A stretch of 64,000 nt of DNA, from assembly GCF_900100705.1 (NCBI RefSeq), contig NZ_FNCH01000016.1, forward strand, positions 1-64,000. Reading direction: 5' to 3'. Source of the DNA: Pedobacter terrae (GTDB taxonomy: Bacteria; Bacteroidota; Bacteroidia; Sphingobacteriales; Sphingobacteriaceae). The translations under genes were made by a program, and so were the position numbers. The notes beneath the pieces are model-generated. The model was not told the DNA's origin and made no database searches. It worked only from the letters and a program-made list of their open reading frames with translations. Below are positions 34,486 to 43,904 of the stretch, piece after piece. Position 1 is the stretch's first letter. Each line of letters begins with the position of its first letter.

Positions 34486-35844
34486 ATGAAAATGAAAATC
34501 TCATTGGTAGCGCTTGCAATGGCTACAGTTTGTTTTACAGCTTGTAAAAAGAACAACGAAGAAACAGGAGCTACAGGGAATGTAGAAATCACAAACGGCG
34601 GAACTATTTCTGGAACCTATAAAGCTGGTCAGAATGTAGTTGTTCGTAAAGGAACAGTAACACTTTCGGGCTATACCTACTTTGAAGAAGGTGCAACATT
34701 GACAATCGAACCAGGAACCATTATTAAATCGAGTGTTGCTAATAAAGGAGCTTTAATTATTGAAAGAGGAGCTAAAATTATGGCAGAAGGAACAGCTAAT
34801 GCTCCAATTGTATTTACATCAGGAAAAGCTGCTGCTGAAAGAGCTCCCGGAGATTGGGGTGGAATTATTGTACTAGGTAGAGCAACCGTTAATGCAAACA
34901 ATCCAACTATAGAAGGTGGTGTTGGTAAACAGTATGGTGGAACGGTTGATAATGATAACTCAGGAATCATCAAGTATGTACGTATCGAATTTGCTGGTAT
35001 TGCTGCTGAACCAAACTCTGAAATTAATGGTTTAACATTAGGCGGTGTTGGTTCAGGTACAACGCTTGATCATATTATGGTTGCTTATGGTAACGATGAT
35101 GCCTTTGAGTTTTTTGGTGGGACAGTAAATGCGAAGTACTTAATTGCATATGCTACTGCTGATGATGATTTCGATTTTGATAATGGATATAAAGGTAAAA
35201 TTCAATTTGCAATGTCTTTAAGAGATCCGAATTTTGTTGATGGTGGTGATGCTGGTAACGGTATTGAATGCGATAATAACGCAACAGGTTCAGATGCCAC
35301 CCCAAGAACAAAACCTAACCTTTCAAATTTCACAATTTTAGGCCCAAATGGAGCTGCTAATACTGCTGCTAACCATAACTTTGCCAACAGATGGAGAAGA
35401 AATACTGCATTTGTGTTAAATAACTCAATTATGTTAGGTCACCCTAAAGGTGGTTTATCATTAGAGTCGAATGGTACTTATAACGCGTTCATCGATGGTA
35501 CTTCTCAATTTAATAACAATATTATTTTTGCTCTTACAGCCCCTTTCAAATTAGGTAGTGATGTTACTGTAACTGGCGCTTCTGCTGCCGCTATTGAGGC
35601 AAAAGCTTTAGCTTCTGGAACAGTGAGTATAGCTTCTTCAGCTGCTGCTGGCTTAACAGATGCATTCAATTTAGCTGCTCCTAACTTGTTGCCAGCTACT
35701 GGTTCTATCGCATTAACTGGTGCTGTTTTTGCAGGTGATCAAAATGATTCATTCTTTGAAAAAGTGACATATAAAGGTGCTTTCGGAACTACCAACTGGA
35801 CTACTGGTTGGGCTAGCTGGACACCTAAGACAAATGTGTACTAG
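34486..35844 (+). CDS. Surface lipoprotein with beta-helix-like repeats, partner of the TonB receptor
   Basis: The 452-residue protein carries a lipoprotein signal with Cys20 in VCFTACKKN. The body is rich in Gly, Ala, Asn and Thr with beta-helix-like spacing (EGATLTIEPGTIIKSS, GGTVNAKYLIAYATADDD). It ends with a tryptophan-rich motif KGAFGTTNWTTGW. It is placed directly behind the TonB receptor, which suggests a substrate-capturing pair at the outer membrane. The C-terminal motif recurs in the gene fragment at 37251-37457, evidence of an earlier duplicate. The substrate is unknown. Confidence 0.85.
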   Translation: MKMKISLVALAMATVCFTACKKNNEETGATGNVEITNGGTISGTYKAGQNVVVRKGTVTLSGYTYFEEGATLTIEPGTIIKSSVANKGALIIERGAKIMAEGTANAPIVFTSGKAAAERAPGDWGGIIVLGRATVNANNPTIEGGVGKQYGGTVDNDNSGIIKYVRIEFAGIAAEPNSEINGLTLGGVGSGTTLDHIMVAYGNDDAFEFFGGTVNAKYLIAYATADDDFDFDNGYKGKIQFAMSLRDPNFVDGGDAGNGIECDNNATGSDATPRTKPNLSNFTILGPNGAANTAANHNFANRWRRNTAFVLNNSIMLGHPKGGLSLESNGTYNAFIDGTSQFNNNIIFALTAPFKLGSDVTVTGASAAAIEAKALASGTVSIASSAAAGLTDAFNLAAPNLLPATGSIALTGAVFAGDQNDSFFEKVTYKGAFGTTNWTTGWASWTPKTNVY

Positions 35845-35872
35845 TAGTATTTAAATAATTAGTTGTATTTAG

Positions 35873-35901
35873 AAAGCCAGATAGAGATATCTGGCTTTTT
35901 T
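35873..35901 (+). terminator. Terminator of the receptor-lipoprotein operon
   Basis: AAAGCCAGAT (35873-35882) pairs with ATCTGGCTTT (35889-35898) and is followed by TTTA. Confidence 0.85.
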
Positions 35902-36004
35902 ATTAGAAACTTTAAGTATTTTAAAAATTATATTTTAATAATATTAAGTCTATAACTTGATTGATAGTTAATTTGCAATTAATATTGGTAGAGTATTTTT
36001 AATT

Positions 36005-37222
36005 ATGAAAATACTAAATGAAAATGCTCTTAAAATCGTAATAGTTATGATTATTGGGCTTATTACAGTAACAAGCTGTAGAAAAGAAAACTTATCAATA
36101 AAAAAGGAACCTATTGTTAATACAGATGAACAACTTTATAATTTAATAATTAGTAGTGGTGTTAAATCAGAAAACATAAAGGATGTTGGGGAGTACTATC
36201 TAGTAGAGGGAGATATGTTGTTTAAGAAAAACAAATCTGATTTGCAAAGGGTTAGTCAATATTTGAAAGGGGGTGCTGATTTTTCTAGAAATTTAAAACA
36301 AACAATCCAGATGAATTCGCCGGGAGGTACACCTAATAAAATATCTCAATGGCGTACTAATAGTATAATTTCATCTCAAAATGTTGAAAATATAAAAGTT
36401 TACTACGATTCATATCCTAATCCGAATGGTGTTCCGTGGAGTTCTGCTTGGAAAGCAGCTACTGAAAACTGGCAGAATATCCCTAATTGTAAAATAAATT
36501 TTTATAATGATTTTAATAATAAATGGACCAATCAATATACAAATAATGCAATAACAATTATTGAGGGGGTTCCGTTAGACCCTAGTTCTTATGCTTATGC
36601 AGAGTTCCCAAATTCAGATAATGCAGGCTATAGTATACACATAAATACTAGTATTAATTTGTCCGAAGGTCAGAAAATATTTATATTGAGTCATGAATTA
36701 GGACATTGTTTAGGTTTTAGACATACAAATTGGCAATCAGACTGGAGAGAATATAATGCTCCACAAGGTGCTATCCAAATAGCAGGAACACCCACAACTG
36801 ATCCAGCTTCTATCATGAATAATGGCGCAAGTTTTCAAACTGTTCCAAATTGGAGTTCATTTTCTTCTTATGATATTATTGCGGCTCAAACGCTTTATCC
36901 TTATGGTATATATGATAATTGGATAAATGACGTTAGTCCATTTGCTGGTTATGGTGATTCTGATTTACACCCGGAAATCACATGGAATAGTAATTTAGTC
37001 TCGTCGTCAACTGTTTCAATTGAAATTTATCAATATGGGATAAGTAAAGGCATTATAGCTTCAAATATTCCGAATAATGGTTCTTTTACTGGTAGTGATA
37101 ATTATAGGTATAAATTACAACAGTCTAATCATGATTATTTCTATGTTCAGTTAAAAATAATTTCTGATAGTAATCCTTCGATAAGTGATATGACGAAAGC
37201 ATTTAATTTTTTCTGGGATTAA
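36005..37222 (+). CDS. M57-like zinc metalloprotease lipoprotein
   Basis: A 405-residue secreted lipoprotein with a signal ending TVTSC (Cys about 25). The zinc motif HELGHCLGFRH near residue 230 is a full HExxHxxGxxH metzincin site, and SIMNNG about 40 residues later serves as the Met-turn. This matches the M57 (dual-action HEIGH) peptidases common in Bacteroidota. A C-terminal beta-domain (about 310-405) follows. The gene is markedly AT-rich compared with its neighbours and lies between a complete lipoprotein gene and the C-terminal scrap of its paralogue, which points to insertion or transfer. Its substrate is unknown. Confidence 0.88.
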   Translation: MKILNENALKIVIVMIIGLITVTSCRKENLSIKKEPIVNTDEQLYNLIISSGVKSENIKDVGEYYLVEGDMLFKKNKSDLQRVSQYLKGGADFSRNLKQTIQMNSPGGTPNKISQWRTNSIISSQNVENIKVYYDSYPNPNGVPWSSAWKAATENWQNIPNCKINFYNDFNNKWTNQYTNNAITIIEGVPLDPSSYAYAEFPNSDNAGYSIHINTSINLSEGQKIFILSHELGHCLGFRHTNWQSDWREYNAPQGAIQIAGTPTTDPASIMNNGASFQTVPNWSSFSSYDIIAAQTLYPYGIYDNWINDVSPFAGYGDSDLHPEITWNSNLVSSSTVSIEIYQYGISKGIIASNIPNNGSFTGSDNYRYKLQQSNHDYFYVQLKIISDSNPSISDMTKAFNFFWD

Positions 37223-37250
37223 TTAATTTTAATTATTCTTAACAAATTAA

Positions 37251-37457
37251 AAATGGCAGGATTTAGGAATTGATGAAACTATTTTTGATCTAGGTGCTAC
37301 TCCTAAATTCACATTAAATACGGGGTCAATTTTATTGGCGGGCGCTAGTTTTACAGGCTTAACCGGTTTTGATGTAGTGGCCTATCGTGGTGCATTTGGT
37401 ACTTCAGACTGGACATCAGGCTGGGCTAACTTTACGCCTCAAACGAACGTATACTAA
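37251..37457 (+). pseudogene. C-terminal remnant of a second beta-helix lipoprotein
   Basis: In frame from 37251 this reads through to a TAA at 37455-37457 and encodes the end of a paralogue of the lipoprotein at 34486: FDVVAYRGAFGTSDWTSGW corresponds to FEKVTYKGAFGTTNWTTGW. About 68 codons survive. An in-frame TAA at 37248-37250 lies directly upstream, and no start or signal peptide remains. The missing 5' part is where the AT-rich metalloprotease gene now sits. Confidence 0.85.
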
Positions 37458-37480
37458 AATATCAAATAAAGATTAGAAGA

Positions 37481-37516
37481 AAGCCTTCTCATAACGTTAT
37501 GAGAAGGCTTCCTTTT
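37481..37516. terminator. Bidirectional terminator, 30-bp perfect palindrome
   Basis: AAGCCTTCTCATAAC (37481-37495) and GTTATGAGAAGGCTT (37496-37510) form a perfect palindrome followed by CCTTTTTT on the plus strand. It separates the convergent remnant at 37251 and the minus-strand gene ending at 37517. Confidence 0.85.
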
Positions 37517-37825
37517 TTAAATATTTTCTTTTTCAACCTCAACTTTAGCTTTTTTTACAGCAATAGGCTTAATCGTTTTTGCTTTTGGGGCAGCAACTAG
37601 TACTTCTTCCTCCTTAATATATGGCGTAATAGAATCATCTTGAGTAGCGAAAACAACTTTTTTAACCAGTTGCTTTGCGAATTTCTCGATTACTTTTTCC
37701 GTTTTTTTTGATTTGCCGTATTGATTAACCAATTCGTTAAATGCAAGAGCTAATTTCGATTCTAATTCTTTACGTAGCTTTTTATTTGCCGAATGACTTT
37801 TCGACTTGGATTTATTCTTTTTCAT
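37517..37825 (-). CDS. Basic hypothetical protein, lysine-rich
   Basis: The 102-residue protein starts MKKNKSKSKSHSANKKLRKE and has a helical middle (about 20-70, KLALAFNELVNQYGKSKKTE) between lysine-rich ends. A low-complexity KAKTIKPIAVKKAKVE stretch ends it. It resembles histone-like or nucleoid-associated small proteins of Bacteroidota in composition only. I do not recognise the family. It is a single gene with no close neighbour on its strand. Confidence 0.7.
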   Translation of the reverse strand: MKKNKSKSKSHSANKKLRKELESKLALAFNELVNQYGKSKKTEKVIEKFAKQLVKKVVFATQDDSITPYIKEEEVLVAAPKAKTIKPIAVKKAKVEVEKENI

Positions 37826-38094
37826 CTAACTTATGGGTTTCCACAAAGATAAAAAAACAGAAAGTTAAGTTAATATTATGATTATGTTAACGGAAAGTCA
37901 CTTCGTTAACATTAAAATTTCCTGTGGTTTAAGAGATCGGATAAATTTTACCAATAAAATCGTTACTAATCTATAGTGACAAGCGTTATGTTTATGATTG
38001 CTGTGCTTTAACTGCTAGGCAGATCATAGGATGAAAAGAAGTTTGATGACGGGGCATCAGCACAGAACTGCTCTGCAAATATAATTCTTAACAC

Positions 38095-38370
38095 TTAAAA
38101 ATTAACGCCTGGTGCCACATCACCACCTAAATCCATGGTGTTTTGAAATGCTTCCAGGTAGCCCAACAAATGGCGTTCGGCATTGGCATAAGAAGTAAAT
38201 GTGGAAGCCGGTACATTGGCTTCCTGTTCACTGGAATTTTTAAAGTACGAGTTCACTTGAAAACTGAAATTTTTATCATCATTAATCGGCGACAAGATCC
38301 TGGCCTTTACCGGATGACCATGAATTTCGACAAAGAATTCTTTAATAACGGTATATATGATAGCGGCCAT
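38095..38370 (-). CDS. Hypothetical protein, 91 residues
   Basis: The protein starts MAAIIYTVIKEFFVEIHGHP and shows alternating beta-strands (FFVEIHGHPVKARIL, FSFQVNSYFK) followed by a helix (SYANAERHLLGYLEAFQNT). There is no signal peptide. It looks like a small compact domain that is soluble and cytoplasmic. I do not recognise a family. The minus-strand upstream region has no TANNTTTG box that I can find. Confidence 0.68.
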   Translation of the reverse strand: MAAIIYTVIKEFFVEIHGHPVKARILSPINDDKNFSFQVNSYFKNSSEQEANVPASTFTSYANAERHLLGYLEAFQNTMDLGGDVAPGVNF

Positions 38371-38487
38371 TTGTTTATTATGCTTAGTGCATAAAAGTAC
38401 GTCAAATAAGGTATTAATATACTTGTTATCGATAAGATAATATTGTTTTAATTCTTGGTTAACTTTAATTTAACATGAAGAGGTTTT

Positions 38488-39696
38488 TTATTTATTACCA
38501 GGTTCATAAGCATATACCACCTGATATTTAAGGTTTTTAAGGTTGGTGGCTATCTGGCCTATTTTTAAGTTTTGTGCCTGTGGTGTGGGTTCGCAGTAAG
38601 AATATTTCTTGCCTTTATAAGTAACTGCTTCACCAATTGGCTTGTCGAACTGTACGGCAATGGTTAAATGTTTAGGGTATAACAAAGCAATCATCGGCAG
38701 GTTATATATTTCCTTTACCAGGTAAAAAAATAATGCAGCCCGGTCATCACAATCGCTATATGTACTCAGTAATGTTTGTTCTGGAGAGAAACGTTTTTCT
38801 TGACCAAAGTTTTCACCATCATCTTCGTATAGGAACCCATAACGGGTAAATCTCATCAGGTAGTCAACACCTGTTTTCTGATCCATATGTTTAAGATTTT
38901 CTTTCAGTGTGGGAATAAGAGAACCATAGGTTTCTCTGCTTAGCGGAATATTAAAATAGCTCTCAAAATCTACTATCGGGTAGTTTTTGAAAATGGTTTG
39001 TACATCCTGATTTACTTTTAGTTTGAAATGATGTATTTTCTGACGGTAGCTAAACTCAATGTCTCTTTCCTGATAACTTTCGGGCTTAAAATCGGGCATC
39101 CTGGTTACCTTATAAGAGAAAGGATTTTTAGCCTCCGGAATTGAAATTTTAACAGGCTTGTAAGCATCGGCTTGTTTAAATAGTTTGCCATAATCATGGT
39201 AATTTAAGCACATGAACTTTTGCCCTTCAATCATAAAAAATGGAATATCGCTAATGTCCTCTTCATTTCTCACATAAAAGATGACCTGATCATTGCCTAC
39301 TGCTAATCTTGCATCGTAGCCGCATTTACTCAATAAAAACCATTTGTATAAAGTATAGCCAAAATAGTTATCTGCTTTTGGACTAATCTGTTCGGCTGTT
39401 TTACGGATCAGTTGGTAATAAATCCAATCGTTTAAATTGTATTTTTTCTGGTATTTTTCTAAAGATGAAATAACCGATGCGTATCGGGCAGAAGAGATTT
39501 GATGGTAAAAGTTTGAAACAGCTGAAGTTGTTGCCGTTTGAGGTATGGGAAAAACCACTGAAGAATCGACACTAAAATTAAAGGTCCCATCATAAAACTC
39601 GAAAGCATATTGCTGTCCCTTTAAGTTGATGGTATTCATCATCAGGCCAGTGAACACAATAGTCCTCAAAATGTAGATGTAAACTCTTCTTTTCAA
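38488..39696 (-). CDS. Transglutaminase-like secreted protein
   Basis: A 402-residue protein with a probable N-terminal signal or anchor (about 7-25, YILRTIVFTGLMMN). The C-terminal half contains a cysteine-protease-like core: Cys in TYSDCDDRAALFFYLV and His in LYPKHLTIAVQF. This resembles the Cys-His pair of bacterial transglutaminase-like domains. The N-terminal half holds a beta-rich domain. Partners and substrate are unknown. It stands alone on the minus strand. The domain call rests on the Cys and His spacing and should be checked with a profile search. Confidence 0.65.
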   Translation of the reverse strand: MKRRVYIYILRTIVFTGLMMNTINLKGQQYAFEFYDGTFNFSVDSSVVFPIPQTATTSAVSNFYHQISSARYASVISSLEKYQKKYNLNDWIYYQLIRKTAEQISPKADNYFGYTLYKWFLLSKCGYDARLAVGNDQVIFYVRNEEDISDIPFFMIEGQKFMCLNYHDYGKLFKQADAYKPVKISIPEAKNPFSYKVTRMPDFKPESYQERDIEFSYRQKIHHFKLKVNQDVQTIFKNYPIVDFESYFNIPLSRETYGSLIPTLKENLKHMDQKTGVDYLMRFTRYGFLYEDDGENFGQEKRFSPEQTLLSTYSDCDDRAALFFYLVKEIYNLPMIALLYPKHLTIAVQFDKPIGEAVTYKGKKYSYCEPTPQAQNLKIGQIATNLKNLKYQVVYAYEPGNK

Positions 39697-39982
39697 ACCA
39701 CATGATATTTGGTTATATTAAATTTACTTATTATTAATATAAAAGCAACAATTTCTTTATGTGAATAATATTGCTGCTACTTAACATGTTGTTAACACGA
39801 ATTCTGTATACGGCTCTACTGGAGTTTTTTTGCATTAGAAATTACGGGTGTCAGCAATTCTGCCCTATATATTAATAAATTCTATAAATAACATTTCATT
39901 AATACCAATTTAACATGGTCAGCCTACTTTTGTGGCATAAATATTTGGTTAGTATTTATAAAGTTTAGGTTAGTTGATAATA
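39697..39982. other. Intergenic region, nothing specific seen
   Basis: This AT-rich stretch between the transglutaminase-like gene and the terminator at 39983 contains a TTAACATGTTGTTAAC half-palindrome (about 39782-39797) and no gene. Confidence 0.4.
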
Positions 39983-40010
39983 AAAAACCCAGATGGATGT
40001 CTGGGTTTTT
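39983..40010 (-). terminator. Bidirectional terminator after the acyltransferase gene
   Basis: AAAAACCCAGA (39983-39993) pairs with TCTGGGTTTTT (40000-40010) across a 6-base loop, with T tracts on both strands. Confidence 0.85.
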
Positions 40011-40023
40011 TTATTGCTATAAA

Positions 40024-41775
40024 TTATAGGTTCTTGCCTAGTTTTTCCAAAATTTCTGGTGGAATACTATGTGTATCAACCACTAAGAAACCGTCTAAAC
40101 AATCAGAAAACTTAGGATCGATATTGAACGAGATGATTTTTGCATTCAGGTTCATGTACTGCCTTAACAATACCGGAATCTTAATATGCGTGTTTTCAAT
40201 GTCTCCTATAATGCTATCCAGATCTTTAAAAGATTCGCTGCTGTCAACCAGGGTATCGGTAGAGATAGGCAGTAAATCGGCTTTAAATTTGTTTCTTGGC
40301 TTTACATATTTGGCCATCTCGTAATCGAAGTGGTTTTTGGTAATGTAATCAACAATTAAAGCCTTGCTAAATTTCGAAAAATTATTGCTGATACTTACCG
40401 GGCCGAACATATAACGGTACTGTGGGTTATCGATCAGATATTTTAAAATGCCTTTCCACAATAAGAACAGGGGCAGTGGCTTGCCCTGGTATTCTTTTCT
40501 GATCCAGGATCTGCCCAATTCGATGCCCTGTCTTAACATCGGGTAGAACTGATCTTTCATTTTAAAGAGTTCAGAAAGGTAAAAACCACGGCGACCCATG
40601 CTTTCTAAAATCTCATCACCCTTACCAATACGGTAGGCACCTACAATATTTTCTAAATCTTTATCCCATATAAATAAGTGGTTATAGTAGATATCATAAT
40701 TGTCGAGGTCAATTTTTTTATTGGTACCCTCACCAACCTCGCGGAAAGTAATTTCCCGCAGACGGCCAATTTCTCTTAAAATATTCGGGATTTTTAAAGT
40801 TGGGACAATATATACCTCATAATTTTTCTCTGTCCAAACCCTGAAATCTTCCAATAGCGCAACCTCATCTTTAATTAAGAGCCTCGAAGTTTCTTCAATT
40901 ACCTCGGCAGGTTTCTTTTTAATCTTAAATAAGTTTAATGGGTTAAAGAGTTTTTTCTCTATATCTAAACCAATACCAAGTGCATAGGTACGGGCCCTTA
41001 AAAAGTCCATCAGCTTATTGCTGCTGTTCATATGCGAAATTTCAGATACAGCTATTGGCTTACCAATACGGACTTTAATGGTGCGACCATGTTTATTCAA
41101 AAATTCTGAAGGTAGTTTTGCTGTACGCAGGGTAGGGTGTATAAAACTCAAAATATTAAAGAAAACCCCATTATTGCCATGGAAATATATCGGTACAACG
41201 GGTACTTTAGCTTTAGCAATCAGTTTTCCAACCACAGGATGCCACATCCTGTCGGTTACCTGCTGCGCATCTAATTTAAAGGTAGAAACCTCTCCTGCAG
41301 GGAAAATACCAATTGGTGTTCCGTTTCTAAGCAGATCAAAAGTTGTTTTTAACCCACTGATACTGGAAGAATGCTGCACATTTTCGAAAGGATTCACCGC
41401 CACAAAAAACTCATCCAGGTTTGGTATTTTTTTCAAAATAAAGTTAACCATTACCTTGGCATCCGGTCTCACCGTACACAATAGTTTAACCAGGGCCAAA
41501 CCTTCTACACCACCATAAGGGTGATTTGCAATGGCAATAAAAGGGCCTGTTTTCGGAATGCTATTTAAATCATCATTATCAAATTCTATAGAAACGCCAA
41601 TGGTTTCTAATATTTTGTCAACAAATTCTAAGCCTTTAAAATGTTGATTTTGAGCAAATACGTCATTAATGTCGTTCAGTTTCATGATCTCCATCATCAA
41701 ACCTGCTAAACCTGGTACACCTAGCTTATCTATCTTTGTTGCTTTCGCAAACTCAGATGTAGTTATGATCTTCAT
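40024..41775 (-). CDS. Fused lysophospholipid-type acyltransferase and N-acyl amino acid synthase (OlsF/GlsF-like)
   Basis: The 583-residue protein (start taken at 41775, MKIITTSEFAKATKID) joins two enzymes. The N-terminal half (about 60-270) is a PlsC-like acyltransferase with NHPYGGVEG and FPAGEVS motifs. The C-terminal half (about 310-560) is an OlsB-like GNAT domain (LREITFREVGEGTNK, LGRSWIRKEYQGKPLPLF). Such fusions make ornithine or glycine lipids in two acylation steps. The amino acid cannot be read here. The nine residues of the longer open frame look spurious. Confidence 0.85.
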   Translation of the reverse strand: MKIITTSEFAKATKIDKLGVPGLAGLMMEIMKLNDINDVFAQNQHFKGLEFVDKILETIGVSIEFDNDDLNSIPKTGPFIAIANHPYGGVEGLALVKLLCTVRPDAKVMVNFILKKIPNLDEFFVAVNPFENVQHSSSISGLKTTFDLLRNGTPIGIFPAGEVSTFKLDAQQVTDRMWHPVVGKLIAKAKVPVVPIYFHGNNGVFFNILSFIHPTLRTAKLPSEFLNKHGRTIKVRIGKPIAVSEISHMNSSNKLMDFLRARTYALGIGLDIEKKLFNPLNLFKIKKKPAEVIEETSRLLIKDEVALLEDFRVWTEKNYEVYIVPTLKIPNILREIGRLREITFREVGEGTNKKIDLDNYDIYYNHLFIWDKDLENIVGAYRIGKGDEILESMGRRGFYLSELFKMKDQFYPMLRQGIELGRSWIRKEYQGKPLPLFLLWKGILKYLIDNPQYRYMFGPVSISNNFSKFSKALIVDYITKNHFDYEMAKYVKPRNKFKADLLPISTDTLVDSSESFKDLDSIIGDIENTHIKIPVLLRQYMNLNAKIISFNIDPKFSDCLDGFLVVDTHSIPPEILEKLGKNL

Positions 41776-41869
41776 ATAAATTCTTAGATTGTTGATAGAC
41801 AAAACCTATTCGGTTTTGCAATCCCAAAAATAAGATTTATATTTATAATACACATGTCATATCGCATCA

Positions 41870-42769
41870 ATGAGAATTTGGTTCAACAAAAATTTTGGTG
41901 TTAGCAAAAGTGAATTCAACGGGTTACTTTTTCTGGTGGCTATTATTCTTGTCATTAAGGCCGTTCCAGTTATATATGGCTATTATCAGCCGGTTCAGAA
42001 AGATGATCCGAATCTCTTAGCGCAAATTCAGCAGATCAGTATAAAAGATCAGGCATATGATCATGCGGTTCGAGATCGGATTGAAGGTTCCAGCTACAAA
42101 AAAATAGGCAAGCTGTTTAAATTTAATCCCAATACATTAGATAAGAAAGGTTGGGAAACATTAGGCCTATCGGCAAAACAGGCGCAATCAATTGTGAATT
42201 ATACCGCAAAGGGCGGCAGATTCTATAAAGCTGAAGATCTTCAGAAAATGTATACCATTTCGCCAGAAATGTATAAAAAGATGCTGACATATGTTAACAT
42301 ACCCGATCAGCCCCTTAAAATCTCAAAAAATGATGCGCTTTCTGAAAAAAAGGAATATGTTAAGAAAGCTTTGGTAATTGTTGATATCAATACGGCAGAC
42401 TCTACGCAGTTAGATGAGATTAAAGGTATCGGCGGGACTTTTGCGCTTAGGATTATTAAATACCGCGAACGTTTAGGTGGTTTTTACAAAAAAGAACAAC
42501 TTCTTGAAGTTTATGGTTTAGACTCTAATAAGTATGCGGAGATTAAAGACCAGATTAAAATTGGTAATGCCCCTTTAAAAACAATCAATATCAATACCGC
42601 AACTTTTAACGATTTAAGGCGCAATCCATATCTTACTTTTAAACAGATTAATGCCATTATTCAATACCGAAGGCAGCATGGCAGTTATACTGGGGTATCT
42701 GATCTAAAAAAGATTATTCTTCTAAACCAGCAGGTGATCGATAAAATAACACCTTATATTTCTTTTTAA
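41870..42769 (+). CDS. Helix-hairpin-helix DNA-binding-type protein
   Basis: The 299-residue protein has an N-terminal membrane helix (about 15-35, GLLFLVAIILVIKAVPVIYG) and three ComEA-type helix-hairpin-helix units at about 85-140, 165-225 and 235-299. The second reads VDINTADSTQLDEIKGIGG, the third begins ININTATFNDLRRN. The architecture suggests an anchored DNA-binding protein on the periplasmic side, similar in concept to ComEA, though longer. It is divergent from the acyltransferase gene. Confidence 0.85.
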   Translation: MRIWFNKNFGVSKSEFNGLLFLVAIILVIKAVPVIYGYYQPVQKDDPNLLAQIQQISIKDQAYDHAVRDRIEGSSYKKIGKLFKFNPNTLDKKGWETLGLSAKQAQSIVNYTAKGGRFYKAEDLQKMYTISPEMYKKMLTYVNIPDQPLKISKNDALSEKKEYVKKALVIVDINTADSTQLDEIKGIGGTFALRIIKYRERLGGFYKKEQLLEVYGLDSNKYAEIKDQIKIGNAPLKTININTATFNDLRRNPYLTFKQINAIIQYRRQHGSYTGVSDLKKIILLNQQVIDKITPYISF

Positions 42770-42790
42770 AAAGTATTCATTTTTAGTTTT

Positions 42791-43090
42791 GGAAAGCAAA
42801 GCCTGTATTACATAGCAAAGTTTCTCCCTGCTCTTCGCTTTACTCCGTTGCACTCCGTGTTCGCTGCGATCAGGTTTAAGCACACACGATAGTGCTTAGA
42901 CTCCTGGAGAACAATCTTAATTCATATGCTATTTCTGCATTGTGCAACCCCAAATCTGCTTACCGGCCGTGCCACCTAAACCTAATGGAAGCGGGCACGC
43001 AGTAAAGCGTACAGTGGGACTACATTATCCTAAACCCTTCCAAACCTGCTTTCCTAAAAAACGAACCACATTTAAAAATTGCTTTTTTTT
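42791..43090. repeat. Tandem 300-bp repeat, copy 1
   Basis: It begins GGAAAGCAAAGCCTGTATTA. The first 209 bases (42791-42999) match copy 2 with a single mismatch, after which similarity drops sharply. A 64-base core (42817-42880, from AAAGTTTCTCCC to CAGGTTTAAG) is identical in all three copies. CGTGCC and GGCACG (about 42968 and 42994) can pair. No gene is supported. Confidence 0.85.
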
Positions 43091-43383
43091 GGAAAGCAAA
43101 GCCTGTAGTACATAGCAAAGTTTCTCCCTGCTCTTCGCTTTACTCCGTTGCACTCCGTGTTCGCTGCGATCAGGTTTAAGCACACACGATAGTGCTTAGA
43201 CTCCTGGAGAACAATCTTAATTCATATGCTATTTCTGCATTGTGCAACCCCAAATCTGCTTACCGGCCGTGCCACCTAAACCTAATGGAAGCGGGCACGA
43301 TTAATCGGAGAGTGTGATTGCATAATCCTAAATGCTTCCAGATCGGCTTTCTTAAAAAAGTACTTAAATAGTCCTTAGCTTTT
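43091..43383. repeat. Tandem 300-bp repeat, copy 2
   Basis: Starts exactly 300 bases after copy 1 and is identical to it for 208 of 209 bases, then diverges at 43300. The short open frame on the minus strand across this copy is a by-product of the repeat. Confidence 0.85.
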
Positions 43384-43660
43384 GGAAAGCAAAACCTGTG
43401 TAAATAGTAAAGTTTCTCCCTGCTCTTCGCTTTACTCCGTTGCACTCCGTGTTCGCTGCGATCAGGTTTAAGTACGCAGGATAGTGCTGTAAACTCCTAG
43501 ATGATAATCTTAAATGCATATTATTTTCTGCACCCCGCAACCTCAAATCTGATTACTGGCTGCGCCACTTAAACGCAATGGAAGCGGGCACGATTAAAGC
43601 GGACAGTGGGACCGCATCATCCTAAACGCTTCAAACTTGCTTTCCTAAAAACAAACCATA
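43384..43660. repeat. Tandem repeat, copy 3 (diverged)
   Basis: Starts GGAAAGCAAAACCTGTGTAA. It keeps the 64-base core unchanged (43409-43472) but differs from the other copies by scattered substitutions elsewhere. Its last part (GACAGTGGGACCGCAT...CTTTCCTAAAAACAAACC) matches the end of copy 1 better than copy 2 does. Confidence 0.8.
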
Positions 43661-43904
43661 TTAAAGATTTTGAGCTGTTAATGTTTTATCCTTATTCAAT
43701 TGAAACCTATTTTCCAAAATATTCAGTTGAAGTTGTAAAATAAATAACAAAAACTTTCGCTGTTTATTTCGAGGTTTAAAATTAACCGATAAACTAATTG
43801 AACCGAATACCATTTCATTCTGTAACGGCACAAATCTTTAATGGTAACTAACTATCAAATAATTGTTTATAATTGCCCCTAACTAACTATAAATATAATA
43901 TTTA

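Noticed and set aside
43260-43546. Short reading frames on the minus strand in the 43-kb repeats
   Set aside because: They recur only because the DNA repeats recur, have no start context and no similarity to a protein family.
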